From Prolixibacteraceae bacterium (GTDB taxonomy: Bacteria; Bacteroidota; Bacteroidia; Bacteroidales; Prolixibacteraceae): a DNA stretch of 6,609 nt. Where the stretch lies: contig JAEUSS010000345.1 in assembly GCA_016788685.1 (NCBI GenBank), positions 1 through 6,609 of the forward strand, written 5' to 3'. The notes under the pieces are model-generated. The model was not told the origin of the DNA, did not search any database, and worked only from the letters and a program-made list of their open reading frames with translations. This document shows, piece by piece, positions 1-5,633 of the stretch. A program made the translations under genes and the position numbers. Every line of letters begins with the position of its first letter. Position 1 is the stretch's first letter.

Positions 1-200
1 ACTTTGCAGGCTGTGCCGTGGTCATTTCGCACGATCGCTGGTTCCTCGACCGCATTGCCACACACATTCTGGCATTTGAGGGCGATTCGAAAGTGGTGTT
101 CTTCGAAGGTGGATTTACCGACTACGAAGAAAACCGCAAAAAACGGATGGGTGATGTTGGCCCGCAACGAGTGAAATACAAAAAACTGGTGAAAGATTAG
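1..200 (+). CDS. ettA: Energy-dependent translational throttle protein EttA (ABC-F), 3' end only
   Basis: This is the last 65 codons of an ABC-F ATPase whose frame is already open at base 3 and stops at TAG 198-200. The segment starts just before the switch-histidine (H-loop) motif [13 protein letters not shown], which closes the second ATP-binding domain. It continues through ILAFEGDS and [16 protein letters not shown] and ends in KYKKLVKD. That order and wording match the EttA subfamily rather than Uup or other ABC-F paralogues. EttA is a soluble protein of roughly 555-560 residues that binds the ribosomal E site and gates entry into elongation according to the ATP/ADP ratio. The Walker motifs and the inter-domain linker lie outside the window. 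The GTG at 18 is an internal Val codon, not a start. The family call is strong; intactness of the gene cannot be judged. Confidence 0.93.
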   Translation, partial: FAGCAVVISHDRWFLDRIATHILAFEGDSKVVFFEGGFTDYEENRKKRMGDVGPQRVKYKKLVKD

Positions 201-228
201 TTTCTGTCTGAAGTCAGAAGATCGCAGT

Positions 229-267
229 TTTATTCATCGGGTGACTTTAAGTCACCCGATGAATAAA
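229..267. repeat. Perfect 19-bp palindrome downstream of ettA
   Basis: Bases 229-247 and 249-267 are exact reverse complements around a single central T at 248, with GGGTGACTT/AAGTCACCC at the core. It starts 28 bp after the ettA stop. As RNA it would fold into a very stable hairpin with a tight loop. No T-run follows on either strand, so it is not a textbook intrinsic terminator, although transcript-end protection or termination together with the next hairpin is the simplest role. A protein-binding palindrome is the alternative. Confidence 0.75.
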
Positions 268-279
268 CAATTCAAATAC

Positions 280-318
280 AAAGTCCGGGGTGGTAGTCAC
301 TTCGGACTTTATTATTTT
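280..318 (+). terminator. Candidate intrinsic terminator of ettA
   Basis: AAAGTCCG (280-287) pairs with CGGACTTT (303-310) across a 15-nt loop, and is followed by the T-rich stretch ATTATTTT (311-318). With the palindrome just upstream it forms a two-hairpin end for the ettA transcript. The stem is short (8 bp) and partly A-T, so termination strength is uncertain. Confidence 0.5.
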
Positions 319-328
319 AAGTTCAAGA

Positions 329-359
329 GTTGTGATTTGCTTTGAATGTCGTAATTTCG
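329..359 (+). promoter_or_regulatory. Candidate Bacteroidota-type promoter for the DUF4870 gene
   Basis: TAATTTCG (352-359) matches seven of the eight positions of TAnnTTTG. A TTG at 330-332 lies 19 bp upstream and could serve as the -33 element. Transcription would begin near 366, leaving a leader of about 11 nt before the ATG at 377. The region is AT-rich, so chance matches are possible. Confidence 0.3.
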
Positions 360-376
360 GTGAAAAATCGAAAAAT

Positions 377-730
377 ATGAACCAGATTATTGATGATCGC
401 GACGAACGGATGTGGGGCATGTTGTGCCACCTGTCTGCTCTTGCTGGCTTTGTTATTCCTTTCGGAAACCTGATTGGGCCGCTCATTGTTTATTCGATGA
501 AGAAAGATGAATATGCGTTTGTTGCCGACCAGGGAAAAGAATCGCTGAATTTCCAGATTTCGGTGTTAGTCTATTTGATAATTAGCGGAATTGCCGTTTT
601 GTTTGTTATCGGTATTTTTTTCCTGATGGTGATCGGTCTGTTTACGCTGATTTTAACGGTTGTCGCCTCGGTTCGTGCGAATGACGGCGAGTTTTACCGT
701 TATCCGCTTTGCATCCGGTTTATTAAATAG
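377..730 (+). CDS. Small DUF4870 (Tic20-like) integral membrane protein
   Basis: The product is 117 residues. I chose the ATG at 377 because the frame upstream, open from a GTG at 290, runs through the second ettA hairpin and encodes nothing like the family, whereas MNQIIDDRDERMWGMLCHLSA is a typical DUF4870 beginning. A hydrophilic N-terminus is followed by a hydrophobic segment at about 18-41 (LSALAGFVIPFGNLIGPLI). A polar stretch with the conserved QGKESLNFQ (52-60) comes next, then two closely spaced hydrophobic segments at about 61-80 and 81-99. The tail GEFYRYPLCIRFIK carries the family's G-x-x-Y-x-YP-L-x-IRF-I signature. Proteins of this family are short three-helix inner-membrane proteins of unknown function; the resemblance to the Tic20 import component is structural only. 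It appears monocistronic, and its neighbours give no clue to its role. Confidence 0.88.
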   Translation: MNQIIDDRDERMWGMLCHLSALAGFVIPFGNLIGPLIVYSMKKDEYAFVADQGKESLNFQISVLVYLIISGIAVLFVIGIFFLMVIGLFTLILTVVASVRANDGEFYRYPLCIRFIK

Positions 731-891
731 CCCCGGAATTACAGGCCTGCCGCAATAATGTTGCCCCGATCCGGAGTAATGAAAATCTGTTGCTGCAAAA
801 GTATCTGTATGGGGGAAATCGAAGAGAAAAACAGAAATTTTAGTTCGGTGAAAACGTTTGCCGGTTAAACGAATAATTTAAAAGTTTTGGA

Positions 892-1380
892 GTGAAAATA
901 GTTTCTGAAAAATTACTGAATGAGTTGAGCCTGAAGGCTGCTAACTCACCGCGAGGGCGGATGAACCACAATTTTCATGATGAGTTGAGCGATCCGATCA
1001 ACCGGATGCTGAATGCCTTGGAACCGGGAACTTACCTTCAGCCCCATAAACACGAAAATCCGGACAAACGCGAAGTCTTCGTGTTAATCCGGGGAAAATT
1101 TGTGGTCGTTTTTTTCGATAACTCGGGCCATCCGACCGAATTTATTCCGCTCGACCGCGAATCCGGGAATTATGCGGTTGAAATTCCGGTTGGCGCCTGG
1201 CATACCGTTATGGCACTTGAGTCGGGCTCAGTGGTTTACGAGGTGAAAGACGGGCCGTACCAACCTCTTTCGGATAAAAACTTTGCCAGCTGGGCGCCCA
1301 AGGAGGGAGATCCGGATTGTGCGGAATACCTGGCCGGTTTAATGGAGCAGATGATGAAGACTCATCCTTTAAACGGCTGA
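892..1380 (+). CDS. WbuC-family cupin-fold metalloprotein
   Basis: This 162-residue protein begins at GTG 892. It is the only plausible start after the in-frame stop at 874-876 and gives MKIVSEKLLNEL, a natural WbuC-family N-terminus; the next option, ATG 961, would delete conserved sequence. The first cupin motif is GTYLQPHKHENPDKREVF, with likely metal ligands His52, His54 and Glu61 and Gly68 ending the motif. The second is GNYAVEIPVGAWHT, with His104 as the fourth ligand. SVVYEVKDGPY (residues 113-123) and the SWAP near residue 133 are also family hallmarks. WbuC was named from O-antigen clusters of enteric bacteria and its reaction is not established; a small-molecule isomerase or oxygenase role linked to sugars is a guess. 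No polysaccharide genes are present here. GGAG overlaps the GTG and is too close to act as a normal ribosome binding site. Confidence 0.9.
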   Translation: MKIVSEKLLNELSLKAANSPRGRMNHNFHDELSDPINRMLNALEPGTYLQPHKHENPDKREVFVLIRGKFVVVFFDNSGHPTEFIPLDRESGNYAVEIPVGAWHTVMALESGSVVYEVKDGPYQPLSDKNFASWAPKEGDPDCAEYLAGLMEQMMKTHPLNG

Positions 1381-1389
1381 CAGATCATA

Positions 1390-1432
1390 AAAACAGCTCC
1401 GGAGAAGTGTTGCTGCACTCCGGAGCTGTTTT
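1390..1432 (+). terminator. Strong hairpin terminator after the WbuC gene
   Basis: Bases 1390-1404 and 1418-1432 form a perfect 15-bp stem (AAAACAGCTCCGGAG with its complement) around a 13-nt loop. It starts 9 bp after the cupin stop. The A-run on the left and TTTT on the right give the symmetric form of an intrinsic terminator that could also work on the opposite strand. Its right arm lies inside the first unit of the 21-bp tandem array. Confidence 0.82.
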
Positions 1433-1601
1433 GCACCATGCGGAAGCATCGGTTTACCGCACGGAAGGTGTTCTTCTCCGGGCGGATGGTTGTCTCCATC
1501 TCACGGCAGATCCTTTAACTCACACGGCAGATGCTTTGCACGACACGGAAGGTCTTTTACATCGCACGGAATATGTTTTACAACACATAGAAGGTCTTTG
1601 A
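1407..1601 (+). CDS. Possible small heptad-repeat protein encoded by the tandem array (doubtful)
   Basis: If translated from GTG 1407, the array would give a 64-residue product made almost wholly of 7-residue repeats, with Leu at the first position, Thr or Ala at the fourth, Glu, Asp or Ala at the fifth and Val or Leu often at the seventh. Such a pattern could form an amphipathic helix. In favour: the frame is uninterrupted over nine diverged units, there are synonymous changes at the Leu column, and GGAG lies just upstream. Against: no ATG, the putative start sits in the loop of the WbuC terminator hairpin, GGAGAA is too close to the start for a normal ribosome site, no promoter is visible, and a 21-bp DNA repeat stays in frame automatically once free of stops. 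I do not recognise a family. Confidence 0.25.
   Translation: MLLHSGAVLHHAEASVYRTEGVLLRADGCLHLTADPLTHTADALHDTEGLLHRTEYVLQHIEGL
1410..1598 (+). repeat. Nine-unit 21-bp degenerate tandem repeat, open as a 7-residue repeat
   Basis: Nine consecutive 21-bp units run from 1410 to 1598 without a break in period. Units 3-9 are the clearest and share a core close to CACGGAAGGT (for example at 1459-1469 and 1544-1554); unit 1 is the most diverged and contains the right arm of the WbuC terminator. Because 21 is a multiple of three, the frame starting at 1410 stays open throughout and ends at TGA 1599-1601. It reads as a heptad approximating L-H-[HR]-T-E-G-[VL], for example LHDTEGL and LHRTEYV. The first residue is Leu in eight of nine units, spelled TTG, CTT, CTC and TTA, which hints at selection on the amino acid. 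There is no in-frame ATG; possible starts are GTG 1407 or TTG 1410. Whether it is translated is open. Confidence 0.75.
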
Positions 1602-1769
1602 ACAGGCTGAAAAACAGCTGCCGTGCAGGGAAACATCAAACGGATTAAAGAGGTCATAGAACTCAACAAACGCTGTGTCGTACTCCGTGTAACTCTGTGG
1701 TAAAAATGACCGAACCACAGCGTCACTCCGATTAATGCATGGAGTTATTACAATTTCAATTACCCAATA
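1602..1769. other. Intergenic segment with CACGGAG/CACAGAG-like motifs
   Basis: No convincing gene is seen here. On the minus strand the stretch about 1665-1702 reads as degenerate repeats of the type CCACAGAGTTACACGGAG, followed by GACACAGCG. A 7-bp inverted repeat, CTGTGGT (1695-1701) and ACCACAG (1714-1720), lies beside it. From memory, similar CACAGAG/CACGGAG low-complexity spacers occur between genes in Bacteroidota and relatives, where they are non-coding. A 26-codon frame from GTG 1623 to TAA 1703 is too short and too repeat-like to call. Confidence 0.4.
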
Positions 1770-1800
1770 TTTCGATGTGAACGCTTTTTGGCTAACTTTG
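1770..1800 (+). promoter_or_regulatory. Promoter of hisS (TAnnTTTG type)
   Basis: TAACTTTG (1793-1800) is an exact match to the Bacteroidota -7 consensus TAnnTTTG. TTTCG at 1770-1774, about 19 bp upstream, approximates the -33 element. Transcription would begin near 1807, giving a leader of about 20 nt before the ATG at 1827. This also argues against an upstream hisS start at TTG 1788, which lies 5' of the -7 element. Confidence 0.6.
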
Positions 1801-1826
1801 CGCACATTCAGAAATTAATCAACCAA

Positions 1827-3191
1827 ATGGCACAGAAACCTTCAATCCCAAAGGGAACCCGCGATTTTTCACCGGCTGAAATGACCAACCGGAACTACAT
1901 TTTTGATTCGATCAAAAGTATTTTCAGATTGTACGGATTTCAGCCCATCGAAACTCCGGCGATGGAAAACCTCTCGACATTGATGGGAAAATACGGAGAA
2001 GAAGGGGATAAGCTGTTGTTTAAAATCCTGAATTCAGGCGACTTTGCCGCCAATCTTTCCGATCAGGAGTTGCTGGAGAAAAACAGCATCCGCCTGACTA
2101 ACCGTATTTCTGAAAAAGGTTTGCGCTACGACCTGACGGTGCCGTTTGCCCGATTTGTGGTTCAATACCGGAATGACATTTCATTCCCTTTCAAGCGTTA
2201 CCAGATTCAGCCCGTTTGGCGCGCCGATCGTCCGCAGAAAGGCCGTTACCGCGAGTTTTACCAGTGCGATGTGGATATTGTGGGCAGCGACTCGTTGCTC
2301 AACGAAATGGAACTGGTGCAGATTGTCGATCAGGTTTTTACGAAACTGAGAATTAATACCGTTGTCAAGATCAATAACCGGAAAATTCTGGCCGGAATTG
2401 CCGAAGTAATTGGCGAAAAAGACCGGATTGTCGACATTACGGTTGCCATCGACAAGCTCGACAAAATCGGCCTGGAAAAAGTGAACGAAGAGTTGCTGGA
2501 AAAAGGCATTCCGCAGTCAGCCGTTGAAAAACTTCAGCCGATTCTGCATTTGTCGGGAACCGTTTCCGAAAAGTTGTCGCAACTCGAATCTGCCATTGGC
2601 CAATCGGAAACCGGAGCCAAAGGGATTGCCGAAGTACGTACTTTATTTGCATACCTGGATACTCTGGAATTAGCTACTGAAGTGGAACTGGATCTGACAC
2701 TGGCTCGTGGCCTGAACTATTACACCGGAGCTATTTTCGAAGTAAAAGCCAAGGATGTGCCCATGGGCAGCATTTGCGGCGGCGGTCGCTACGACGACCT
2801 GACCGGAATCTTCGGAATGCCCAATGTTTCGGGCGTGGGCATCTCGTTTGGTGCCGACCGTATCTATGATGTACTGACTCAGTTGCAGCTTTTCCCTTCC
2901 GAAACGGTTGATTCAACCAAATTGATGTTTGTGAACTTTGGTCCTGCTGAAGAGGCTTTTTGTTTGCCGGTACTGGCTGCGGTGCGCAAAGCCGGAATCA
3001 ATGCCGAGATTTATCCGGACAAAAGCAAGATGGGCAAACAGATGACCTGGGCCAATAACAAAAAGATTCCGTTTGTGGCCATTGTTGGCGAAACCGAAAT
3101 GAATGAAGGGAAAATAAACCTGAAGAACATGCTTTCGGGCGAGCAGCAGCTGGTTACGCCTCAGGAACTGATAAAAATCCTTTCCGCATAA
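1827..3191 (+). CDS. hisS: Histidine--tRNA ligase (HisRS, class II)
   Basis: The enzyme charges tRNA-His with histidine using ATP in the cytoplasm. The protein is 454 residues from ATG 1827, which gives [16 protein letters not shown], the usual Bacteroidota beginning. The TTG at 1788 would add 13 residues encoded upstream of the likely transcription start. Visible landmarks are KGTRDF at 9-14 (motif 1 region) and [11 protein letters not shown] at 99-109. Motif 2 spans about 122-153 with [18 protein letters not shown] and [12 protein letters not shown]. The histidine-specific loop [10 protein letters not shown] is at 292-301 with the key Arg294. Motif 3 is [11 protein letters not shown] through [15 protein letters not shown] (about 315-350). 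The C-terminal anticodon-binding domain is about 365-454. All class II signatures are intact. The gene looks monocistronic, with its own promoter and hairpins before hutH. Confidence 0.97.
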   Translation: MAQKPSIPKGTRDFSPAEMTNRNYIFDSIKSIFRLYGFQPIETPAMENLSTLMGKYGEEGDKLLFKILNSGDFAANLSDQELLEKNSIRLTNRISEKGLRYDLTVPFARFVVQYRNDISFPFKRYQIQPVWRADRPQKGRYREFYQCDVDIVGSDSLLNEMELVQIVDQVFTKLRINTVVKINNRKILAGIAEVIGEKDRIVDITVAIDKLDKIGLEKVNEELLEKGIPQSAVEKLQPILHLSGTVSEKLSQLESAIGQSETGAKGIAEVRTLFAYLDTLELATEVELDLTLARGLNYYTGAIFEVKAKDVPMGSICGGGRYDDLTGIFGMPNVSGVGISFGADRIYDVLTQLQLFPSETVDSTKLMFVNFGPAEEAFCLPVLAAVRKAGINAEIYPDKSKMGKQMTWANNKKIPFVAIVGETEMNEGKINLKNMLSGEQQLVTPQELIKILSA

Positions 3192-3457
3192 AAATCGTTT
3201 GAGTTACTTCCTGAAAAATATTCAGGAAATGATTCTGCTTCAAAAAGAATATCGGTTATCAAAAATCATCGGGGGCGACATTCGTTGTCCCTGAATTTCT
3301 CATTAATTCTATGTCCGGCATCGTCAGACTCTGTTCCCGCCTTTCGGGTTGGTTTGTCTGTTGTCCGACTCAATTCTGATTCCTTTTTTGTAATTTTTGT
3401 TCGATATTCAATAAGGTTTATTGCGTATCGTCAAATTCAGGATTAAAACGAATACTT
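3192..3457. other. hisS-hutH intergenic region, possible structured hutH leader
   Basis: These 266 bp contain no gene I can support. Besides the two hairpins near hisS, there is a nested inverted repeat. CAGAC (3325-3329) faces GTCTG (3356-3360), and CCCG (3336-3339) faces CGGG (3345-3348) inside it. A direct repeat of TGTCCG occurs at about 3312 and 3362. No exact TAnnTTTG element is found; TAATTTTTG (3391-3399) has one extra base. A hutH promoter surely lies here or nearby but I cannot place it. Confidence 0.3.
3208..3228 (+). terminator. Short hairpin after hisS
   Basis: TTCCTGAA (3208-3215) pairs with TTCAGGAA (3221-3228) around AAATA. It lies 16 bp past the hisS stop. No clear T-tract follows, so this may only mark or protect the transcript end. 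A second imperfect stem (3272-3291, GACA/TGTC with flanking G-C pairs around a TTCGT loop) lies 43 bp further on and is followed by TGAATTTCT. Confidence 0.4.
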
Positions 3458-4957
3458 ATGGAAAGAGAAATTCACTATATATCACCCGAAAAATTAACTT
3501 ATCCGATTATTGAGCAAATTCTGGAACGCCGCATGATGTTGGCGCTTTCCGGCGAATCAGTCGCTCTGATACAAAAGAGCAAAACCTACCTGGACCGCAA
3601 GCTGAGCGAAACCGACGGTCCGTTGTACGGCATCAATACTGGTTTCGGGGCTTTGTGCAACATCGAGGTTTCGAAAGACGAGCTGAGTAAATTGCAGGAA
3701 AACCTGGTGATTTCGCACGCCTGTAATTTGGGGCCGGAGATTCCGCCGGATGTGGTGCGGCTGATGCTTTTGCTGAAAGCACATGCACTGTCAAAGGGGA
3801 ATTCTGCGGTTCAGCTGGTTACTGTTCAACGGATTCTCGACTTATATAACAACGATATTCTGCCAATCGTTTGTGAGCAGGGCTCGCTTGGTGCCAGCGG
3901 CGATCTGGCTCCGTTGGCCAAATTGTTTCTTCCGCTGCTTGGTCTGGGTGAAGTTTATCACCGCGGAGTGCTGAAACCGGCATCCGCTGTTTTGGCTGAA
4001 ATGGGCTGGGAGCCCATCCGTTTGCAGGCCAAAGAAGGACTGGCTTTGCTCAACGGAACCCAGTTTATGAGTGCTCATGCGGTCTTTACTCTTCTGAAAG
4101 CTTTCCGTTTGCTTGATTACGCCGATATTATCGGTGCTTTGTCGCTTGATAGTTTCGACGGGCGGATTGAACCCTTTATGGCTCAGGTTCAGGAAATCAG
4201 GCCACATTCAGGACAGATTAAAGCCGCAGCCAATTTCCGGAAGTTGCTCGAAGGTAGCGAACTGATCAGCCGTAAAAAAGCGCATGTACAGGACCCGTAT
4301 TCGTTTCGGTGCATTCCTCAGGTGCATGGAGCCGTGCGTGATGCTGTAGGTTATGTCGCCGGGGTTGTTGAGACGGAAATCAATTCGGTGACCGATAACC
4401 CGACTGTTTTTCCGGACGATGATCTGATTATTTCCGGAGGTAATTTTCACGGTGAACCGCTGGCTTTATCGCTGGATTTTCTGGCCATCGCCCTTTCTGA
4501 AATCGGAAGCATCTCCGAAAGGCGCACTTACCGGTTGATCTCGGGCGGCCGGAATCTTCCGGAGTTTTTGGTTGCCAATCCGGGCTTAAACTCGGGCTTC
4601 ATGATCCCGCAATATGCAGCGGCTTCTATCGTCAGCCAGAATAAACAGCTGAGTACGCCTGCATCGGTTGATTCGATACCTTCTTCGAACGAACAGGAAG
4701 ACCATGTGAGTATGGGCGGAAATGCTGCGACCAAGGCGTTAAAAGTGGCGACAAATATATACAGCGTTCTCGCTGTTGAGCTGTATAATGCGGCTCAGGC
4801 AATGGAATTCAGGCGCCCATTGCGGACATCGGATTATTTGGAGCGTTTTCTGTCGGATTACAGAAAAGAAGTTTCGTTTGTGGCTGAAGACACCCTGATG
4901 TATGTCGGGATTAACAAAACCATTGATTTTCTGGAAAAAGGAAAATATTCGCTGTAG
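3458..4957 (+). CDS. hutH: Histidine ammonia-lyase (histidase)
   Basis: HutH removes ammonia from L-histidine to give urocanate, the first step of histidine degradation in the cytoplasm. The protein is 499 residues from ATG 3458, the usual length. The triad Ala146-Ser147-Gly148, within GSLGASGDLAPLAK, cyclises to the electrophilic MIO cofactor. Other active-site signatures are YGINTGFGAL with Tyr57, ISHACNLG with His87, LLNGTQFMSAHA (about 197-208), QDPYSFRCIPQVHG (278-291), SVTDNP with Asn313, GGNFHGEPLAL, and SNEQEDHVSMG with Glu414. The Glu at that position is typical of histidine lyases, whereas phenylalanine and tyrosine lyases usually have Gln, so histidine is the likely substrate. hutU, hutI and hutG are not in the window. 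No SD sequence precedes the start. The gene ends at a hairpin facing convergent dps. Confidence 0.95.
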   Translation: MEREIHYISPEKLTYPIIEQILERRMMLALSGESVALIQKSKTYLDRKLSETDGPLYGINTGFGALCNIEVSKDELSKLQENLVISHACNLGPEIPPDVVRLMLLLKAHALSKGNSAVQLVTVQRILDLYNNDILPIVCEQGSLGASGDLAPLAKLFLPLLGLGEVYHRGVLKPASAVLAEMGWEPIRLQAKEGLALLNGTQFMSAHAVFTLLKAFRLLDYADIIGALSLDSFDGRIEPFMAQVQEIRPHSGQIKAAANFRKLLEGSELISRKKAHVQDPYSFRCIPQVHGAVRDAVGYVAGVVETEINSVTDNPTVFPDDDLIISGGNFHGEPLALSLDFLAIALSEIGSISERRTYRLISGGRNLPEFLVANPGLNSGFMIPQYAAASIVSQNKQLSTPASVDSIPSSNEQEDHVSMGGNAATKALKVATNIYSVLAVELYNAAQAMEFRRPLRTSDYLERFLSDYRKEVSFVAEDTLMYVGINKTIDFLEKGKYSL

Positions 4958-4968
4958 AATGAAATAAA

Positions 4969-5027
4969 GCCGGAAACTGCACTCCCAAAGTTATACCTAA
5001 CGTTGGGGGGGCAGTTCAAACTCCGGC
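4969..5027. terminator. Bidirectional structured terminator between hutH and dps
   Basis: GCCGGA (4969-4974) pairs with TCCGGC (5022-5027) and AACTGC (4975-4980) with GCAGTT (5011-5016). CTCCCAA (4982-4988) pairs with TTGGGGG (5003-5009) with one G-T wobble, and GTTA (4990-4993) can pair with TAAC (4998-5001). A 5-nt bulge, CAAAC (5017-5021), interrupts one side. The plus strand continues into CCTTTCTTT and the minus strand into CTTTATTTC, so it can end both convergent transcripts. Confidence 0.75.
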
Positions 5028-5063
5028 GGGGCCTTTCTTTGCAGACCTCATTTTGGTTTTGAA

Positions 5064-5528
5064 TTACTGAAGAAACGACTTCAGCATCCATATCCGTTTT
5101 TCGGTGCTTCCGATTAAGCCGCTCAGCAGGGCGAGAGTTCCTTCATCACCGGCATCGCCGGCCACGTTAAACGTTTCTTTTACCGCATTGAGTAGCTGCT
5201 CGCTGTTGGCCAGAACCACGTTTACCGCAGTGGTTCCGTCCGAAATGGCTTCGGTTTCTTTCAGGCGGCTGGCCTGAAGGTACTGGGCGAACGAATGCGT
5301 TGGCTTTCCGCCGAGCATCAAAATGCGTTCGGCCAGTTCGTCGACCACTTCGGATGCTTCATTGTAATACTCCTCGAATTTGCCGTGAAGTGCGAAGAAT
5401 GTCCGGCCTTGAGCATACCAATGCAGGGTTCTCAGGTTTTGGTAATAAATCTGGTAGTCGGCCAGTAACTGATTTAACTGTTCGCTTACTGCGTTGGCTA
5501 CGTTGGTGTTTTCTACTGAAGTTTTCAT
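5064..5528 (-). CDS. dps: Dps-family DNA-protecting ferritin-like protein
   Basis: The 154-residue product, read from ATG 5528-5526 to TAA at 5066-5064, is a typical-length Dps. Dps forms dodecameric shells that oxidise Fe(II) with hydrogen peroxide and store the iron, limiting Fenton damage; many also bind DNA. The inter-subunit ferroxidase ligands are in place: His36 next to Trp37 in LHWYAQG, His48, Glu52 (often Asp), Asp63 and Glu67 in SEVVDELAERI. The spacing fits the family: 12 residues between the two His and 15 from the second His to Asp63. The N-terminus (MKTSVENTNVANAVSEQL) has a single Lys and no basic tail, so DNA binding by the N-terminal tail seems unlikely; this is an inference. 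It is divergent from an OxyR-type regulator, 105 bp away, and convergent with hutH. Peroxide induction through OxyR is likely. Confidence 0.94.
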   Translation of the reverse strand: MKTSVENTNVANAVSEQLNQLLADYQIYYQNLRTLHWYAQGRTFFALHGKFEEYYNEASEVVDELAERILMLGGKPTHSFAQYLQASRLKETEAISDGTTAVNVVLANSEQLLNAVKETFNVAGDAGDEGTLALLSGLIGSTEKRIWMLKSFLQ

Positions 5529-5571
5529 TTTCTGTGATTTTTTGGTTTATTATTCTGTTATTTTGATGATT

Positions 5572-5579
5572 CAAAGATA
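5572..5579 (-). promoter_or_regulatory. Promoter -7 element of dps
   Basis: On the minus strand this reads TATCTTTG, an exact match to the Bacteroidota TAnnTTTG consensus. It lies 43 bp upstream of the dps ATG, so transcription should start near 5565 with a leader of roughly 37 nt. No TTTG -33 box is found at the expected distance (about 5598-5602), where the sequence is plain AT. A weak -33 fits a promoter that needs an activator such as OxyR. Confidence 0.55.
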
Positions 5580-5590
5580 CTATCAGCTAT
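5576..5590. promoter_or_regulatory. Partial OxyR-like operator between dps and oxyR
   Basis: GATACTATCAGCTAT aligned to the enterobacterial OxyR half-operator ATAGnTnnnAnCTAT matches the inner T and A and the whole CTAT half (six of ten defined positions). It also contains the small palindrome GATA-C-TATC. It overlaps the dps -7 element. In the following 30 bp, ACTTAT occurs twice (5608-5613 and 5621-5626), which might be further contact points. The consensus comes from a distant phylum, so this is a candidate only. Confidence 0.3.
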
Positions 5591-5633
5591 ATTTATTAAT
5601 TTTATATACTTATTAGTTAAACTTATACTGAAG

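Larger units (their letters stand above)
5562..5595 (+). promoter_or_regulatory. Candidate oxyR promoter
   Basis: TTTG (5562-5565) and TATATTTA (5588-5595, seven of eight positions of TAnnTTTG) are separated by 22 bp, within the range described for Bacteroidota. Transcription would begin near 5602, giving a leader of about 32 nt. The elements interleave with the divergent dps promoter and the possible OxyR site, which would allow autoregulation. The AT-rich context makes the match weak evidence. Confidence 0.3.

Noticed and set aside
290..376. Upstream extension of the DUF4870 gene from GTG 290
   Set aside because: The added residues cross a hairpin and are unlike the family; the ATG at 377 gives a typical N-terminus and fits a promoter at 330-359.
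247..486. Minus-strand open frame of 79 codons
   Set aside because: It lies antisense to the DUF4870 start and the ettA hairpins, has no recognisable domain, and runs through a palindrome.
731..891. Terminator or promoter between the DUF4870 gene and the WbuC gene
   Set aside because: Only short scattered inverted words (CCGGA and TCCGG) are present and no TAnnTTTG match was found, so nothing is called in this 161-bp gap.
1317..1406. Extension of the repeat frame back to TTG 1317 inside the cupin gene
   Set aside because: It overlaps the conserved cupin C-terminus in another frame and passes through the terminator's left arm; no family support.
1431..1598. CRISPR array
   Set aside because: The units are contiguous 21-bp repeats without unique spacers, and no cas genes are present.
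1520..1805. Two minus-strand frames through the tandem array (Cys-Lys-rich 7-residue repeats)
   Set aside because: They cover only part of the array, extend into the hisS promoter, and have no coding support beyond the repeat's multiple-of-three period.
1788..1826. Upstream hisS start at TTG 1788
   Set aside because: It lies 5' of the exact -7 element TAACTTTG and would add 13 non-conserved residues before the conserved [14 protein letters not shown].
3391..3399. TAATTTTTG as a hutH promoter -7 element
   Set aside because: It has one base too many between TA and TTTG, and no TTG lies at the correct distance upstream.
3842..4207. Minus-strand open frame of 121 codons inside hutH
   Set aside because: It is antisense to the conserved histidase core including the MIO motif, and its sequence is low in recognisable content; a shadow frame.
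3458..4957. Tyrosine or phenylalanine ammonia-lyase or aminomutase instead of histidase
   Set aside because: Glu414 in NEQEDHVSM and the ISHACNLG motif fit histidine lyases, and overall wording matches Bacteroidota HutH; Gln is expected at that position in the aromatic lyases.
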